This document shows, one piece after another, positions 1-9,796 of a DNA stretch of 64,000 bases; the stretch's first letter is position 1; every line of letters starts with the position of its first letter. A program made the position numbers and the translations under genes. The notes under the pieces are model-generated. The model saw only the letters and a list, made by a program, of their open reading frames with translations. It did not search any database and was not told where the DNA came from. Source of the DNA: Aquabacterium commune (GTDB lineage Bacteria > Pseudomonadota > Gammaproteobacteria > Burkholderiales > Burkholderiaceae_C); the NCBI RefSeq assembly GCF_004362855.1, contig NZ_SNXW01000001.1:742121-806120 (forward strand), given 5' to 3'.

Positions 1-285
1 GGCTGGCGTGACGCCATCGTCCTGCTGGCCTGCATGGCGGTGGCAGCCATGACGCTCGATTTCACCCGCGTCTTTGGCTTGCTGAGCATGCCCTGGATAC
101 TCGACCTTCTCCAGCGAGGTGTGCCCGCAGCGGCCCACGCTGCACGCACGTCTCGTCTTTGGCATGCCGGCATCATCCTGCTGGCCATCATGCCCTCTGC
201 ACAGCTGATCAACTTCGAGGTCAAAGGCTCTCGCAGCCTGGACAACATCACGATGATGTTGGGCGCCGTTCACAAGACACCTTGA
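1..285 (+). CDS. C-terminal part of an unidentified membrane protein
   Basis: The reading frame is open from the first base of the window and ends at a TGA at 283-285, so only the last 94 residues are visible. They include two hydrophobic stretches, one near the start (AIVLLACMAVAAM) and one near the end (IILLAIMPSAQLI), which suggests an integral membrane protein. The gene is convergent with the Wzz-like gene that ends 5 bases further on. A polysaccharide-locus membrane protein is plausible from position, but the visible part has no motif that identifies a family. Confidence 0.6.
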   Translation, partial: GWRDAIVLLACMAVAAMTLDFTRVFGLLSMPWILDLLQRGVPAAAHAARTSRLWHAGIILLAIMPSAQLINFEVKGSRSLDNITMMLGAVHKTP

Positions 286-289
286 CCCC

Positions 290-1621
290 TCAACGCAGCG
301 ACCACGTTTGACCGGATCCGACGACTTCCGAAACATCTTCCAGCGTTCGCACCCTGCGGTCTGCCCGCTCCATCACACCAGCGCCCAACCACGCCAAGAG
401 CAGACCCAGGCTCAATGAAACAGGCACGTAATAGGCAAGCTTGGGGAACCAGCTGTCGGTGGGCATGGTCGCTGCGCTCATCAGCCGAACATCGGCACGA
501 GGTGCCTCCCGGTTCAGTACTGCAATTTCTGCGTTGGTAAGCGCCTCCTCGTACCGTTCGCCTGCGCTCTCGACACCTTGCCGAGATGCTTCGTAGGACA
601 GTCGACGTTGTTCACGCTCCAGCAGTGTCGATCTTGTGTCCATGTCGTTGCCACTCACCGAGCGGGCCACATCGCCACGAATCTGCACGCCCAGCGCCGA
701 CGCTGCCCTCCGTTTTCTCTCATGCGCCTCAATGGTCGCCTCTACGGCTCGGATAGAGGCGTCCAGCGCCTTGACCACGGGATGACCATCGCCCATGTTG
801 CTCTTGGCCTCGGCACGCTGCCCCGTCAGCACGGTCAATTTCTGACGTTGGGTGTTGAGAAAACCATCGTCCAGCAAACTGCCAGGATCACGCCCTTGAT
901 CAAGCACCCGTTGCTGCGCCTGGCCCTCCAGGTGCGAGCGGACGAAGGCCGATGTTTGCCGACTGCCACTGAGGAAGGCCCTGATGCCTGGATCGGTCAA
1001 GCCCTCACCCAACAACTCTGCGCTGCCACGCTGCCTCAGCGCCTCTTGAGCTGCCTTCAGTTCCACGCGCGATCTGGCCTGTGCCGACGCAAAAGCCTGA
1101 TCGGCAAAACGGTCGGACCCCTTGTTCAAGAGATCGGAAACGCGGATCAAAGCATCGGCGTAGGCATTCGCCAGGGCCTTCGCTGGCTCAGGCGTTGTGG
1201 CTGCATACCCAATCTTCAAAACCATGGAGCCCCGAGAGCCATCCGGGACGATCCCGGCCATCACAACGCTCTGAAGCCACTGCTCATAAGACATTCCCGC
1301 TGGCGCACCGGTCTCCCAGTTCTCCCGCATCACATCGCTGCGGTCCAGCCCAGTGGTCCTGATCACCTCCTCGGCAACCAGGCTGCTGGTCAGCAAGCTC
1401 ACTTTGGCGGCCAGGACATTGGCACGCTCATCGTTCGCCACCAGGCGTGTGGGCGATGGCCCTGGATCCAGCAGCACCACCGCTTGCGACAAGTACTGAT
1501 GCGGCAGCATGAACCAGCAGGCCACGGCCATCCATTGAGAAAAGAAAAAAATGAAACCGGCCAACCAGCGCCGGTGCTGCAAGGCCTGCCAACTCATCAA
1601 TGCCGTCTTCGAATGCTTCAT
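290..1621 (-). CDS. Wzz-like polysaccharide chain-length determinant
   Basis: A 443-residue protein with the classic Wzz/PCP layout. There is one membrane segment near the N-terminus (about residues 20-39), a long periplasmic region rich in Glu, Arg, Ala and Gln that should form helical coils, and a second membrane segment near the C-terminus (about 396-417). It should set the length of the polymer made by the leftward operon. No Walker motifs follow, so it has no fused tyrosine kinase. The start at 1621 is chosen because its ATG overlaps the stop of the upstream glycosyltransferase (ATGA); the longer frame upstream is antisense to coding sequence. It is the last gene of the operon. The family assignment rests on topology and composition. 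Confidence 0.8.
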   Translation of the reverse strand: MKHSKTALMSWQALQHRRWLAGFIFFFSQWMAVACWFMLPHQYLSQAVVLLDPGPSPTRLVANDERANVLAAKVSLLTSSLVAEEVIRTTGLDRSDVMRENWETGAPAGMSYEQWLQSVVMAGIVPDGSRGSMVLKIGYAATTPEPAKALANAYADALIRVSDLLNKGSDRFADQAFASAQARSRVELKAAQEALRQRGSAELLGEGLTDPGIRAFLSGSRQTSAFVRSHLEGQAQQRVLDQGRDPGSLLDDGFLNTQRQKLTVLTGQRAEAKSNMGDGHPVVKALDASIRAVEATIEAHERKRRAASALGVQIRGDVARSVSGNDMDTRSTLLEREQRRLSYEASRQGVESAGERYEEALTNAEIAVLNREAPRADVRLMSAATMPTDSWFPKLAYYVPVSLSLGLLLAWLGAGVMERADRRVRTLEDVSEVVGSGQTWSLR

Positions 1622-2775
1622 GACCGCCCCTGCATGGTTGCCTTGGTCGCTGCCACACCCTGCCGCAGAGCCTGCCACACGCCATCGGCACAGCGCTCCC
1701 AAGACAGGTCCGATGTGATGCGATGGTGCGCTTGCGAACTCAATGCCTCGCGCTGCGAAAGCGTCCAAGGAGCATCGCAAAGGCGATGCATGGATTGCCC
1801 AACCTCGTCAGAGGATTGGGGCGCGACATGGTGCGCCAAACCTCCCGTGACCTCCTTCAACACACCGAGGTTTGAGCAAAGAACCTGTGTACCCACACGC
1901 AATGCCTCAATGGGCGGGTAGCCGAATCCTTCCATCAAGGAAAGGAACACAAAGAGGTCTGCGTGCCGGTACAAGGCCAGCAATGCTTTCTCAGACACCC
2001 GGCCCACCGGCAGCACACCGCTCTGGCGGACATCACTGGCGCCGCACAGAACCAATGGCAAGGCACGGGCACCCGCCAACCGGCAATAAGCCGCATAAGC
2101 CGCGAGCACACCTTGCTGATTTTTGTGCGGCAGCCCTGATGCCATGGCAAAAATGAAGCGCCCCTCAACGCCCGCGGGCAAGTCTGAACGCACGGCCTCC
2201 ACCGCCTCGGCAGCGTCAACGCCATTGAGCACCACGCTCACGCGTCGAGACGGAACACCGTGCTCAGCCAGTGCACGGCCGGTCTCTTCGGAAATGGCGA
2301 TCAGGCGGTCGGCACGCCGGAAAGCGTGCTCAAACGCACCTGACACCAGCCAGCTTTCCAGGCGACCGAAGTACCCGGGCCACTGTTTGAAATACCAGAA
2401 AGGAATGAGATCGTGGATCACAGCGACTCGCGCCACCCCGCGTGGCCATGCCGTGCTCCTGGGGATGAAGCCTTTGGGAGACAGATAGACATCGGCACCC
2501 ATGCGACGCAGGCACAGCGCTGCGCCCAGCCTCATCCACCACTGACGCCAGATGTGCCCTGGCATGCGCGGCTGAATGCACACCACGGAGCCCTGCCCAG
2601 GCACCACCCGCCTCTGGAAATCAGCCAGGTTGTCGCCGTTGCAGACCAACACCACGTGATCGTCGGGACCACACCGCCTCACCAGCTCAGAGAAAAGACC
2701 CAAGGCATAACGGTAAATGCCCACGCTCTTGGCGGAAACCGGGGTCAACTCACTGGCGTCAAACAGGAGTTTCAT
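1618..2775 (-). CDS. Glycosyltransferase family 4 (GT-B fold)
   Basis: A 385-residue cytoplasmic glycosyltransferase that probably adds one sugar to the lipid-linked repeat unit of the leftward operon. The C-terminal half has the GT4 pattern: an acceptor-side segment with VIHDLIPF, then VVLNGVD, GLPHKNQ and SLMEGFGYPPIEALRVG, the last holding the two glutamates of the EX7E motif. The start is the ATG at 2775, preceded by a strong ribosome binding site (GGAGGAGGG), and it overlaps the stop of the polymerase gene by 4 bases. The sugar transferred cannot be read from the sequence. Confidence 0.88.
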   Translation of the reverse strand: MKLLFDASELTPVSAKSVGIYRYALGLFSELVRRCGPDDHVVLVCNGDNLADFQRRVVPGQGSVVCIQPRMPGHIWRQWWMRLGAALCLRRMGADVYLSPKGFIPRSTAWPRGVARVAVIHDLIPFWYFKQWPGYFGRLESWLVSGAFEHAFRRADRLIAISEETGRALAEHGVPSRRVSVVLNGVDAAEAVEAVRSDLPAGVEGRFIFAMASGLPHKNQQGVLAAYAAYCRLAGARALPLVLCGASDVRQSGVLPVGRVSEKALLALYRHADLFVFLSLMEGFGYPPIEALRVGTQVLCSNLGVLKEVTGGLAHHVAPQSSDEVGQSMHRLCDAPWTLSQREALSSQAHHRITSDLSWERCADGVWQALRQGVAATKATMQGRS

Positions 2776-4355
2776 ACCCTCCTCCGCTGAGCAAGCGGCT
2801 GCAAAGGCACCGTCAACTTGCCAGTCACCACCATGAACTCCACCAGGGCCATGCCAGCCACGAAGTAGTACATCGATGCAATCGAGGGCGTTTCGAAAAT
2901 GGGCTCCGAGAGGCTGGTCAGCAGGTACATGCCCATCAAGATGACGCTCCAAGTGGCCACACCTCTGTAGTGGCCGTTGTCGGATTCGCTGACCGGCGCA
3001 CGCTTGGCCCCCCTCGCAGCTGCAAAAAACGGTATCAGCACGATGTACGCCCACAGGCAGAAGTACACCAGCCCCCCTCGGGACAAGCTTGAAACAGCGC
3101 TGTTGTGAGGTTCACGAACAGCCACACCTTCCCCGTAATCGCCACCAGGTGAAGAGAAATTGGTCAGTGCCTGGCCGTAGCCTACGCCGAACAGGATCGT
3201 TTCAGGGGATGCGCTCCACTTGTCAAGAGACGACATCCACCAATCGAGACGCTGGTTCACGCCGTGCGCACCCGCCTCGTCACCATGCTTGCCTGACAAC
3301 GTCATGGCCCGATCGATCATGGCCGACAAGGTCACCTCGTTGATGCGCCCGGGGATCTTGATCCCGAAAACCTCCACCACACCCAGCCCAGCCACCAACA
3401 GCACCACCCCCACCATCGTGGACACGAAAGCCTTGCGGTAGCCGAAGTACGCGAGCACCAATGGCAGCCCAAGGAAAATGGCGTAGTAATTGCGAGACTG
3501 CGACACGGCCACCATGATCAATGCGTTCAACATGAGCAGCACCACAAACGGGTACTTGAGCCAGGCACGCTGGGGGAAGAGATGCGGCAAGGCGAACCAG
3601 GCCGCAACGGCAACGGCCGAATTGAATGCTGCGGTCAGCATGTGGCCGAGAACCGGCACCGTTTGTTGGTAACTCTGAAAACCCGGGGACAGCGCACGGA
3701 TGTAGGGCGAGATCGGACTGAGCAGGCCATAAACCACACCCATCACGATCCACAGGGTCAACAGCCGGTTGCGCCAGGACACCCACTTGCCTTGCGACAG
3801 GCCATACACCGTGACCGCCAAGCCACCCATGAAATAAATCAGATCAACCACAGACAAGATGTCGCGCACCGCAGACATGCCATGGCGCTGCATGTCGCCA
3901 TACAGATGCACCGCAATGGGCACGGCCATGGCAACCAAACAGACCCAGAAGGCCGGTATCTTTTTGAGCACGTGGATTGTCTTGGGCAACAGGAAAAGCA
4001 GCCCCAGGAACACCGACAGTTCGGCCACCGTGACTTTGGCGCCGCCCGCACCAACCACCATGTTGGAGAACCCGTAGTTGAGGATCGCCTGCCCCAGGAT
4101 CACGCTCATCACGGCGCGCACGTACCACGGCGCATCGGTGCTCACGAAATGGAAAGCGGCCAACAGCACCACGCCGACAACGATGAAGCGCAACACCATC
4201 AGCACCGTGAAGGGGCTGCTCACCATCCAGAAATTCACCAGCAAGGGAATCAGCACACCCAGCACGAGGGTCAATGAGATTCCCAGCAGGTTTGCTCTGA
4301 GCCACATGAGTCGCTGGAGGGCAAACGAACCGGCGCGGACAGTCAAAGTTCCCAT
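2772..4355 (-). CDS. O-antigen polymerase/ligase-like membrane protein (Wzy candidate)
   Basis: A 527-residue protein with about ten or more hydrophobic segments and a large loop in the second half (around ALTNFSSPGGDYGEGVAVRE, followed by PHNS). This is the topology of the Wzy/WaaL O-antigen ligase superfamily, in which a conserved His-Asn lies in a large periplasmic loop. In this operon it is the best candidate polymerase for the repeat unit flipped by the Wzx-like protein at 6658-7926. It starts 1 base after the acyltransferase stop. Ligase rather than polymerase activity cannot be excluded, because the two share the fold. Confidence 0.8.
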   Translation of the reverse strand: MGTLTVRAGSFALQRLMWLRANLLGISLTLVLGVLIPLLVNFWMVSSPFTVLMVLRFIVVGVVLLAAFHFVSTDAPWYVRAVMSVILGQAILNYGFSNMVVGAGGAKVTVAELSVFLGLLFLLPKTIHVLKKIPAFWVCLVAMAVPIAVHLYGDMQRHGMSAVRDILSVVDLIYFMGGLAVTVYGLSQGKWVSWRNRLLTLWIVMGVVYGLLSPISPYIRALSPGFQSYQQTVPVLGHMLTAAFNSAVAVAAWFALPHLFPQRAWLKYPFVVLLMLNALIMVAVSQSRNYYAIFLGLPLVLAYFGYRKAFVSTMVGVVLLVAGLGVVEVFGIKIPGRINEVTLSAMIDRAMTLSGKHGDEAGAHGVNQRLDWWMSSLDKWSASPETILFGVGYGQALTNFSSPGGDYGEGVAVREPHNSAVSSLSRGGLVYFCLWAYIVLIPFFAAARGAKRAPVSESDNGHYRGVATWSVILMGMYLLTSLSEPIFETPSIASMYYFVAGMALVEFMVVTGKLTVPLQPLAQRRRV

Positions 4356-4356
4356 C

Positions 4357-5460
4357 TCACCTCCTGGGCATGAAGCGACGACCGAATTTCACCCCCGGCA
4401 TCTCGACGGTACGGTGCAGAAACGCAGACACCGCCAAGACGATCACCGTGCAAACCGGCGCGGCGATCGCAAAGCGCTGTGCAGGGCTGAAAGCAGAGAG
4501 CCTCCAGTGCTGCTCAAGCCACCACAAGACAGGAAACACCAGGAATATATGGACGAGGTAAATGCCATAGCTCCAGTCCCCCAGTTTTCCGAACACGCGG
4601 CGTGAAAAAAACGCAGCCAGTTTGGAGTTCGGTGAACTCAAAAGGTACATGAACAAGGCCAAGAACATCCACACCTGCGGCCGCGAAGTGAGCAAAGAGA
4701 CCGCCACCAACACCACAGTTGACAGCGCAGCCCCATCCCAACGCGCCCCGCGCACATGCCACGCTGCCACCAGCATGCCCGCCACAAACACATTGAGCTT
4801 GAACAGGATCATGCTTGGCTGAACGAAGTGGTACCAGGCGCCAGGCTCGGCATAACGGCCAAAGTAGGCAGGAACCACCCAAGATAGCACTGCGCTGGTC
4901 ACAACCAATGCGACACGGCCGACGGGATGCTGCCAGGCCCAGGGTGCCATCAAGGGGAAGAGCAGGTAGAACTGCATCTCCAGTGAGAGGCTCCAGTCCG
5001 GCAAGGGCACCGAATTGACCAGCGACGGGATCAAACCAAAGGCGAAGGTCAGGTGCGCGACGACCCCAGGCCAGCTGGCCAGCCCCGTCATTTCCTCGTA
5101 GGCAACGGCATGGGGGCCGTGCAGGGCCTGGTGCCACTGTGTGCGCAGCTGGTCCCACTCCGCGGCCACCGGTGCACAAGCAAGCAGCGTCAGGTAGTAG
5201 AGGGGCGCGATCCTGAAAAATCGCCCCAGATAAAAAATCCAGGCGTTGCGCACAGTGCTTGCTGCGCCCAGTGTCTTGCGGGTCGTGTAAACCATCAAGA
5301 AACCCGATACCAGCATGAAGCAGTCCACAGCCGAACCTGGGGTGGCCAGCACAGGTACATGCCAATCGCAGAAACCCGACAGGTGCCCCAAGAACACCCA
5401 CATGGCCAGTCCAGCGCGCAGGGCGTCCAGGTATGCCAGCTTGGCGTTTTCACCGCTCAT
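4357..5460 (-). CDS. Acyltransferase 3 family membrane O-acyltransferase
   Basis: A 367-residue integral membrane protein of the OafA/acyltransferase-3 family, which moves acetyl or other acyl groups from the cytoplasm onto sugars. The diagnostic N-terminal pattern is present: LDALRAGLAMWVFLGH, then VDCFMLVSGFLMVYTTRK. A later YGIYLVH segment is typical of the C-terminal half. The ATG at 5460 overlaps the upstream glycosyltransferase by 11 bases; an ATG at 5472 is the alternative. It probably decorates the polysaccharide of the leftward operon. Confidence 0.87.
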   Translation of the reverse strand: MSGENAKLAYLDALRAGLAMWVFLGHLSGFCDWHVPVLATPGSAVDCFMLVSGFLMVYTTRKTLGAASTVRNAWIFYLGRFFRIAPLYYLTLLACAPVAAEWDQLRTQWHQALHGPHAVAYEEMTGLASWPGVVAHLTFAFGLIPSLVNSVPLPDWSLSLEMQFYLLFPLMAPWAWQHPVGRVALVVTSAVLSWVVPAYFGRYAEPGAWYHFVQPSMILFKLNVFVAGMLVAAWHVRGARWDGAALSTVVLVAVSLLTSRPQVWMFLALFMYLLSSPNSKLAAFFSRRVFGKLGDWSYGIYLVHIFLVFPVLWWLEQHWRLSAFSPAQRFAIAAPVCTVIVLAVSAFLHRTVEMPGVKFGRRFMPRR

Positions 5461-6661
5461 GCAATGCCTCATAAACAGCTGTCACTTGTCGATCCCAGGT
5501 CAAACGGCTCGCTTGATCCAAAGCAGCACGGAACATGGTGCTGCGGTCCGCATCGCTTTTGGCGGCATGAGCCACGATCGCATCAGCCAGTGCACTCACC
5601 AGATCAGCCCGGCTTTTACCTTGGGAATGCACGATCACACCACATTGGTCATTCACGAAACAGGCTGGCCCCCCCAGGTCCAGACAGATCACCGGCAAGC
5701 CGCGAGACAGAGACTCCAACACCACATTGCCACTCGAGTCGTGCAGGCTCGGGAACAAAAACGCATCGGCTTCTTGGTAGAGCTGCATCAACTCTGACTG
5801 GGGCACGCGGGCGCGCAACTCGAACCGATCGCCCAACCCGTTCCTGGCCGCTTGTGCGAGGATCACCTCGCGCAGAGGCCCGTCCCCCACCGCCAGCAAC
5901 GCCACATCCGCCCCGCGTCTGACTGCCTCGGCCAAAGCATCCACGGCGAGATGCAGCCCCTTGAATGGGATGAGACGACCTGCGAAAAGAAAGCGCGTGC
6001 GTGCTTGCGCTGGGCGCGTTGGACGCTCCACAACAGCAGGGGCGCCGATCTCCATGCAGACCTTGGCCTTGCGCGCCAAGTGGGGCGGCAAGAACTCTGC
6101 CGTGTCCTGGGTCTTGCAAAAGATGTGCTCAGCGCGCGCGAGGGCAAACTGGGTGAGCGGATCCACCTTGAATGACCAGAGCACCAAATCTCTCAGTGTT
6201 TCCTTCAGGCGCTGCTTGACGGGCAAACCGGAGAAAAAGCGGGCAGGCGCCCGTTCACCGCCGCCCAAGGGCCCGACGATGAAGCGCGCACCCAGCATGC
6301 CCAGCCAGCTGGGATATCGGATCGTGCCCCAAGTCAAATGGTGAACCACATCAAAACGCTCGCGCCGGTGCAGTGCTTTTGCGAACGCAAGCACCTTCCA
6401 TTGCCACCAAGCGTAGTAAATCTGACTGTCCAGGTGCGCTCGCGTGAAGGTGCCAGCAAGCGGGTCAACACCGAAATAAACCACCTTCAAGTTCGGCTGA
6501 GGGCATGAAGCCAAAGCCCGCTCCACATCGTCTTTGAACCAGGCATGGGTGAGCACGGTCACATCGTGGTGCTTTGCCAAGATCTGTGCCCAATGCCAGC
6601 CCACGCCGCATTCAGAGCCAAGGATGGGAGAGTAGGCAAATGCAGACAAAAGGATTTTCAT
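5450..6661 (-). CDS. Glycosyltransferase family 4
   Basis: A 403-residue GT-B glycosyltransferase. It opens with a Rossmann-like strand ([12 protein letters not shown]) and a glycine-rich GSECGVGWHWA. The donor half contains FAGRLIPFKGLHLAVDAL and FPSLHDSSGNVVLESLSRGLP, a variant of the GT4 EX7E region in which Asp-Ser-Ser replaces the usual Glu-Gly. The ATG at 6661 overlaps the stop of the flippase gene by 4 bases (ATGA). It probably extends the repeat unit of the leftward locus; donor and linkage are unknown. Confidence 0.87.
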   Translation of the reverse strand: MKILLSAFAYSPILGSECGVGWHWAQILAKHHDVTVLTHAWFKDDVERALASCPQPNLKVVYFGVDPLAGTFTRAHLDSQIYYAWWQWKVLAFAKALHRRERFDVVHHLTWGTIRYPSWLGMLGARFIVGPLGGGERAPARFFSGLPVKQRLKETLRDLVLWSFKVDPLTQFALARAEHIFCKTQDTAEFLPPHLARKAKVCMEIGAPAVVERPTRPAQARTRFLFAGRLIPFKGLHLAVDALAEAVRRGADVALLAVGDGPLREVILAQAARNGLGDRFELRARVPQSELMQLYQEADAFLFPSLHDSSGNVVLESLSRGLPVICLDLGGPACFVNDQCGVIVHSQGKSRADLVSALADAIVAHAAKSDADRSTMFRAALDQASRLTWDRQVTAVYEALHER

Positions 6662-7926
6662 GCTCGCTGCTCCTTGGCGACGCAGCGCAGGTCTCGGCGA
6701 AACGCCACAACATGCCACAGCGCTGGCACCAAAACGCCAATGTTGGAAAGCCAGACCGCGCCCAGCAATCCCCACTGAGGGATCATCACAGGCGCCAATG
6801 AAAACGAGAGGACGGTTCCCACGACATAGGCCCAGAAAACCTGTTCAGTGCGCCGAATGACCAAAGCGCCAGCCTGCGACACCAGAGTGAACATCGTCAG
6901 CAACTGCCCCACCGCTGCATGAGGCAACAGCGCCACCGCTTCACCAAAGCGCGCCCCAAACAACAGGTCCACAAGCACCTGACCAAACCCCACGAGCACC
7001 ACCATGATCAACACAGACAAGCCCAGAATCCAGGAGGCGGACTTCCACAGATACGCCTGCAATGCCTCGGCGCCACCCTCTTGAAACTTGCGCGCAGCCG
7101 CGATGGGCAGATGGTTGCCCAACGCCTGTCGGATGACATTGAGTCCATTGAGGATGGACCCTGCTGCGTTGTACTGAGCCACCCAGATCGGCTTGCCCCA
7201 CTCCGCAATCTGGAAGGGCACGAGCATGAACGAGCCAAACATGAACAGCTGACTGAAGCACACCCAACGGGACTCCCGCCAATGCTCCGTAGCGGCGCTT
7301 CGCGTTGCGGGCCAATTGGGCCAATGGGCATGGCGAGCCCCGAGAGGAAGGCTGACATAGACCAGCCAGGCCGACACGAAGAAGGGGACGGAGGCAAGCA
7401 GCAACAGCAAGGCGAGCGGTGCCGTCTCATCGGCGAACCAACCCCACCAAGCCGCCACCATCAGTTGCCCGCCATAGGCCAGACCGTCCAGCGCACTCAC
7501 TCGCCGCATTCGGCCCAACACAAAGAGCATCCGCCTCATGGTTTCCTGCAGCAAGAAGGCAGACGTGAAGACCGATGCTGCCACTGCCACAGCCATCGAC
7601 GGCAAGTATCGCAAAGCCACGCCCATGAAGAGCAAGGCCACCACAGGCCAGCCAAGAAACTGCAACAGCAGCACCTTCTTGAGGCGCGCGCCCCACGCCT
7701 CTGCGGATTCACCGACCGCCGCAATGGCCAGAGGTTGCGTCAGGTACGACCGGTGGATGGCGCTGACGAACCACAACAGGATGGTTGTCAACCCATAGGC
7801 AGAGAAATCGTCCAGCGTGACGCAGCGCGCAACGAGCAACGTCATCGTGAAATTCCCCGCCGACACCAGGACCTGGTCGCCCAGAGCCCAAATCGCAGGC
7901 GACCTGAGCACGCGCACCCAGCTCAC
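6658..7926 (-). CDS. Wzx-like polysaccharide flippase
   Basis: A 422-residue, very hydrophobic protein with about 12 predicted membrane segments, the length and topology of MOP-superfamily polysaccharide flippases that move lipid-linked repeat units across the inner membrane. The start is taken as GTG at 7926, which overlaps the gmd stop as GTGA; a GTG at 7914 is the alternative. The longer open frame upstream is antisense to gmd and is not used. Third-position G/C bias is weaker than in the adjacent gmd. Confidence 0.8.
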   Translation of the reverse strand: MSWVRVLRSPAIWALGDQVLVSAGNFTMTLLVARCVTLDDFSAYGLTTILLWFVSAIHRSYLTQPLAIAAVGESAEAWGARLKKVLLLQFLGWPVVALLFMGVALRYLPSMAVAVAASVFTSAFLLQETMRRMLFVLGRMRRVSALDGLAYGGQLMVAAWWGWFADETAPLALLLLLASVPFFVSAWLVYVSLPLGARHAHWPNWPATRSAATEHWRESRWVCFSQLFMFGSFMLVPFQIAEWGKPIWVAQYNAAGSILNGLNVIRQALGNHLPIAAARKFQEGGAEALQAYLWKSASWILGLSVLIMVVLVGFGQVLVDLLFGARFGEAVALLPHAAVGQLLTMFTLVSQAGALVIRRTEQVFWAYVVGTVLSFSLAPVMIPQWGLLGAVWLSNIGVLVPALWHVVAFRRDLRCVAKEQRA

Positions 7927-9074
7927 TCGTGGTAGTCGTAGGCTTGAAACCCGGCCTGCTTGACCAGGTTGTCGCGCTTGGCCGAGGTGTAGTCGCTGAT
8001 GACCATCTCCTTGACCAGCTCGGCCAGGGTGGTCTTGGGCGTCCAGCCCAGCTTGGCCTTGGCCTTGCTCGGGTCGCCCAGCAAGGTCTCCACCTCGGTC
8101 GGGCGGTAGTAGCGCGGGTCCACCTTGACGATCACATCGCCCACCTGGCACTTGGCCAAGATTTCGGCTTCGCCCTTGGCGTTGGTGATGGGCTCGATCT
8201 TCGTGACGCGGCCCACTTCGGCCTCGCCTTCGCCTTCGAAGCTCACCGTCACGCCCAGCTCTTTCGCTGCGAACTCCACGAACTGGCGCACGCTGTACTG
8301 CACGCCGGTGGCGATGACGAAGTCTTCGGCGTGGTCCTGCTGCAGCATCAGCCACTGCATTTCCACGTAGTCACGCGCGTGACCCCAGTCGCGCAGCGCG
8401 CTCATGTTGCCCAGGTACAGGCAGTCCTGCAGGCCCAGCGCAATGCGGCTGATGGCGCGGGTGATTTTGCGGGTGACGAAGGTCTCGCCGCGCACCGGGC
8501 TCTCGTGGTTGAACAAGATGCCGTTGCAGGCGTACATGCCGTAGGCCTCGCGGTAGTTCACCGTGATCCAGTAGGCGTACATCTTGGCCACGGCGTAGGG
8601 GCTGCGCGGGTAGAAGGGCGTGGTCTCCTTCTGCGGGATTTCCTGCACCAGGCCGTAGAGCTCGGAGGTGGAGGCTTGGTAGAAGCGCGTCTTCTTCTCC
8701 AGGCCCAGGATGCGGATGGCTTCGAGCAGGCGCAGCGCGCCCAGGCCATCGGCGTTGGCGGTGTACTCGGGCTCTTCGAAGCTGACGCCGACGTGGCTTT
8801 GCGCGGCCAGGTTGTAGATCTCGTCAGGCTGGACTTTCTGGACGATGCGCACCAGGGAGGTGGAGTCGGTCAGGTCACCGTAGTGCAGCACGAAGTTGCG
8901 GTTGTTGACGTGCGGGTCCTGGTAGAGGTGGTCGATGCGGTCGGTGTTGAACAGCGAGGAGCGGCGCTTGATGCCATGCACCTCATAGCCCTTGCCCAGC
9001 AGGAACTCTGCGAGGTAAGCGCCGTCCTGCCCTGTCACGCCCGTGATCAGGGCCACTTTATTTTTCTGATTCAT
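7923..9074 (-). CDS. gmd: GDP-mannose 4,6-dehydratase (copy 1)
   Basis: A 383-residue extended SDR enzyme that converts GDP-D-mannose to GDP-4-keto-6-deoxy-mannose, the first step to GDP-L-fucose and relatives. It has the Rossmann [10 protein letters not shown] at residues 11-20, the catalytic Ser/Thr-Glu region STSELYG, and Tyr-x-x-x-Lys in SPYAVAK. Nearly every residue matches the second copy at 15612-16763; differences are confined to the first few residues and about two conservative changes. The nucleotide sequences differ more, mostly at silent sites. It lies between EpsI and the flippase on the minus strand, and its codon use is more G/C-biased than that of those neighbours. Confidence 0.96.
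   Translation of the reverse strand: MNQKNKVALITGVTGQDGAYLAEFLLGKGYEVHGIKRRSSLFNTDRIDHLYQDPHVNNRNFVLHYGDLTDSTSLVRIVQKVQPDEIYNLAAQSHVGVSFEEPEYTANADGLGALRLLEAIRILGLEKKTRFYQASTSELYGLVQEIPQKETTPFYPRSPYAVAKMYAYWITVNYREAYGMYACNGILFNHESPVRGETFVTRKITRAISRIALGLQDCLYLGNMSALRDWGHARDYVEMQWLMLQQDHAEDFVIATGVQYSVRQFVEFAAKELGVTVSFEGEGEAEVGRVTKIEPITNAKGEAEILAKCQVGDVIVKVDPRYYRPTEVETLLGDPSKAKAKLGWTPKTTLAELVKEMVISDYTSAKRDNLVKQAGFQAYDYHE
7923..9074. repeat. Left arm of a 1.15 kb inverted repeat (gmd copy 1)
   Basis: This segment is the inverted counterpart of 15612-16763. By eye the two arms are about 95% identical at nucleotide level, with unbroken runs of well over 100 bases (for example the part encoding [15 protein letters not shown] and the following codons). 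They flank the 6.5 kb interval 9075-15611. Confidence 0.9.
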
Positions 9075-9085
9075 GGTGAGTTACA

Positions 9086-9796
9086 TCAGCTCCGGCCGAA
9101 GAGGCGCGGACGTTGCTCAGGAGACATCGCACGCTCAAGGTCGCGCATGAACTCCTGCTGGAGGTTGAACTGCTCGGCCTCGTCTGCACCGAACGATGAG
9201 ATGCGAACCAGGAATCCGTCCACGATCATGCCTTGCAGTCCATAACGAATCTGCTGGAGCTTGCGGCTCAGTCCTGGCGTCGCCGCAGAGTCGTGCAGCG
9301 TCACCCAGTAAGTGATCGGCTCATGGAGGCCACCCCGGTCAGCAGCCAAACGAATCACTTCGATGCCATGACCATTCAACTCCAACCGCCCCTTGCCGCG
9401 CTCATTCACAACGAATCCTTGCGCCCGGTAGCAGAACTCGGGGCGATGCGCCGCGGTGTTCCATGAGTTCTGGTTCTTGCCGTACGCCAAGGCCAGCATC
9501 ATGGATTGGCCCTTGCTGTTCGTGTAAGTCGCATTCAAGGTTTGTGAATAAACCTGCTTGAGGGTCGCTTCCACGGTGGGGTCAAAGATCACCGCGGGTC
9601 CAGACCGATTGACGCGCCAATCTCCGAACTGCTCCGGCAGCAAGGTTGGCATGGCGATGGGTGAGAGCTCCTCGGCGACAACGCGACGGGGCTTCATCCA
9701 TTCGGACAGACCGAGCGCGCACAGCATCAATGCTGCAGCAACCAGCACCGCCACAGGCAGCTTGAATCGGTGAAGTGTTCGATCAGCGATGGCCAC
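9086..9796 (-). CDS. epsI: EpsI family exosortase-associated protein (copy 1)
   Basis: A 236-residue EpsI-family protein, found next to exosortases of EPS loci. It has one N-terminal membrane anchor (about residues 13-31), a Glu-x-Phe-Gly-Asp-Trp segment, and the family-typical AHRPEFCYRAQGF with its single conserved Cys at about 122, so it should face the periplasm. I chose the GTG at 9796 because AAGGAGG lies 5 bases upstream and the N-terminus then matches the length of the second EpsI. An ATG at 9814 is possible but has no ribosome binding site. Either start overlaps the exosortase gene. Its exact role is not established. Confidence 0.88.
   Translation of the reverse strand: MAIADRTLHRFKLPVAVLVAAALMLCALGLSEWMKPRRVVAEELSPIAMPTLLPEQFGDWRVNRSGPAVIFDPTVEATLKQVYSQTLNATYTNSKGQSMMLALAYGKNQNSWNTAAHRPEFCYRAQGFVVNERGKGRLELNGHGIEVIRLAADRGGLHEPITYWVTLHDSAATPGLSRKLQQIRYGLQGMIVDGFLVRISSFGADEAEQFNLQQEFMRDLERAMSPEQRPRLFGRS

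Noticed and set aside
578..1921. A 447-codon plus-strand open frame over the Wzz-like gene.
   Set aside because: It is antisense to two well-supported genes, has no recognisable domain and has an odd, Cys/His/Arg-rich composition.
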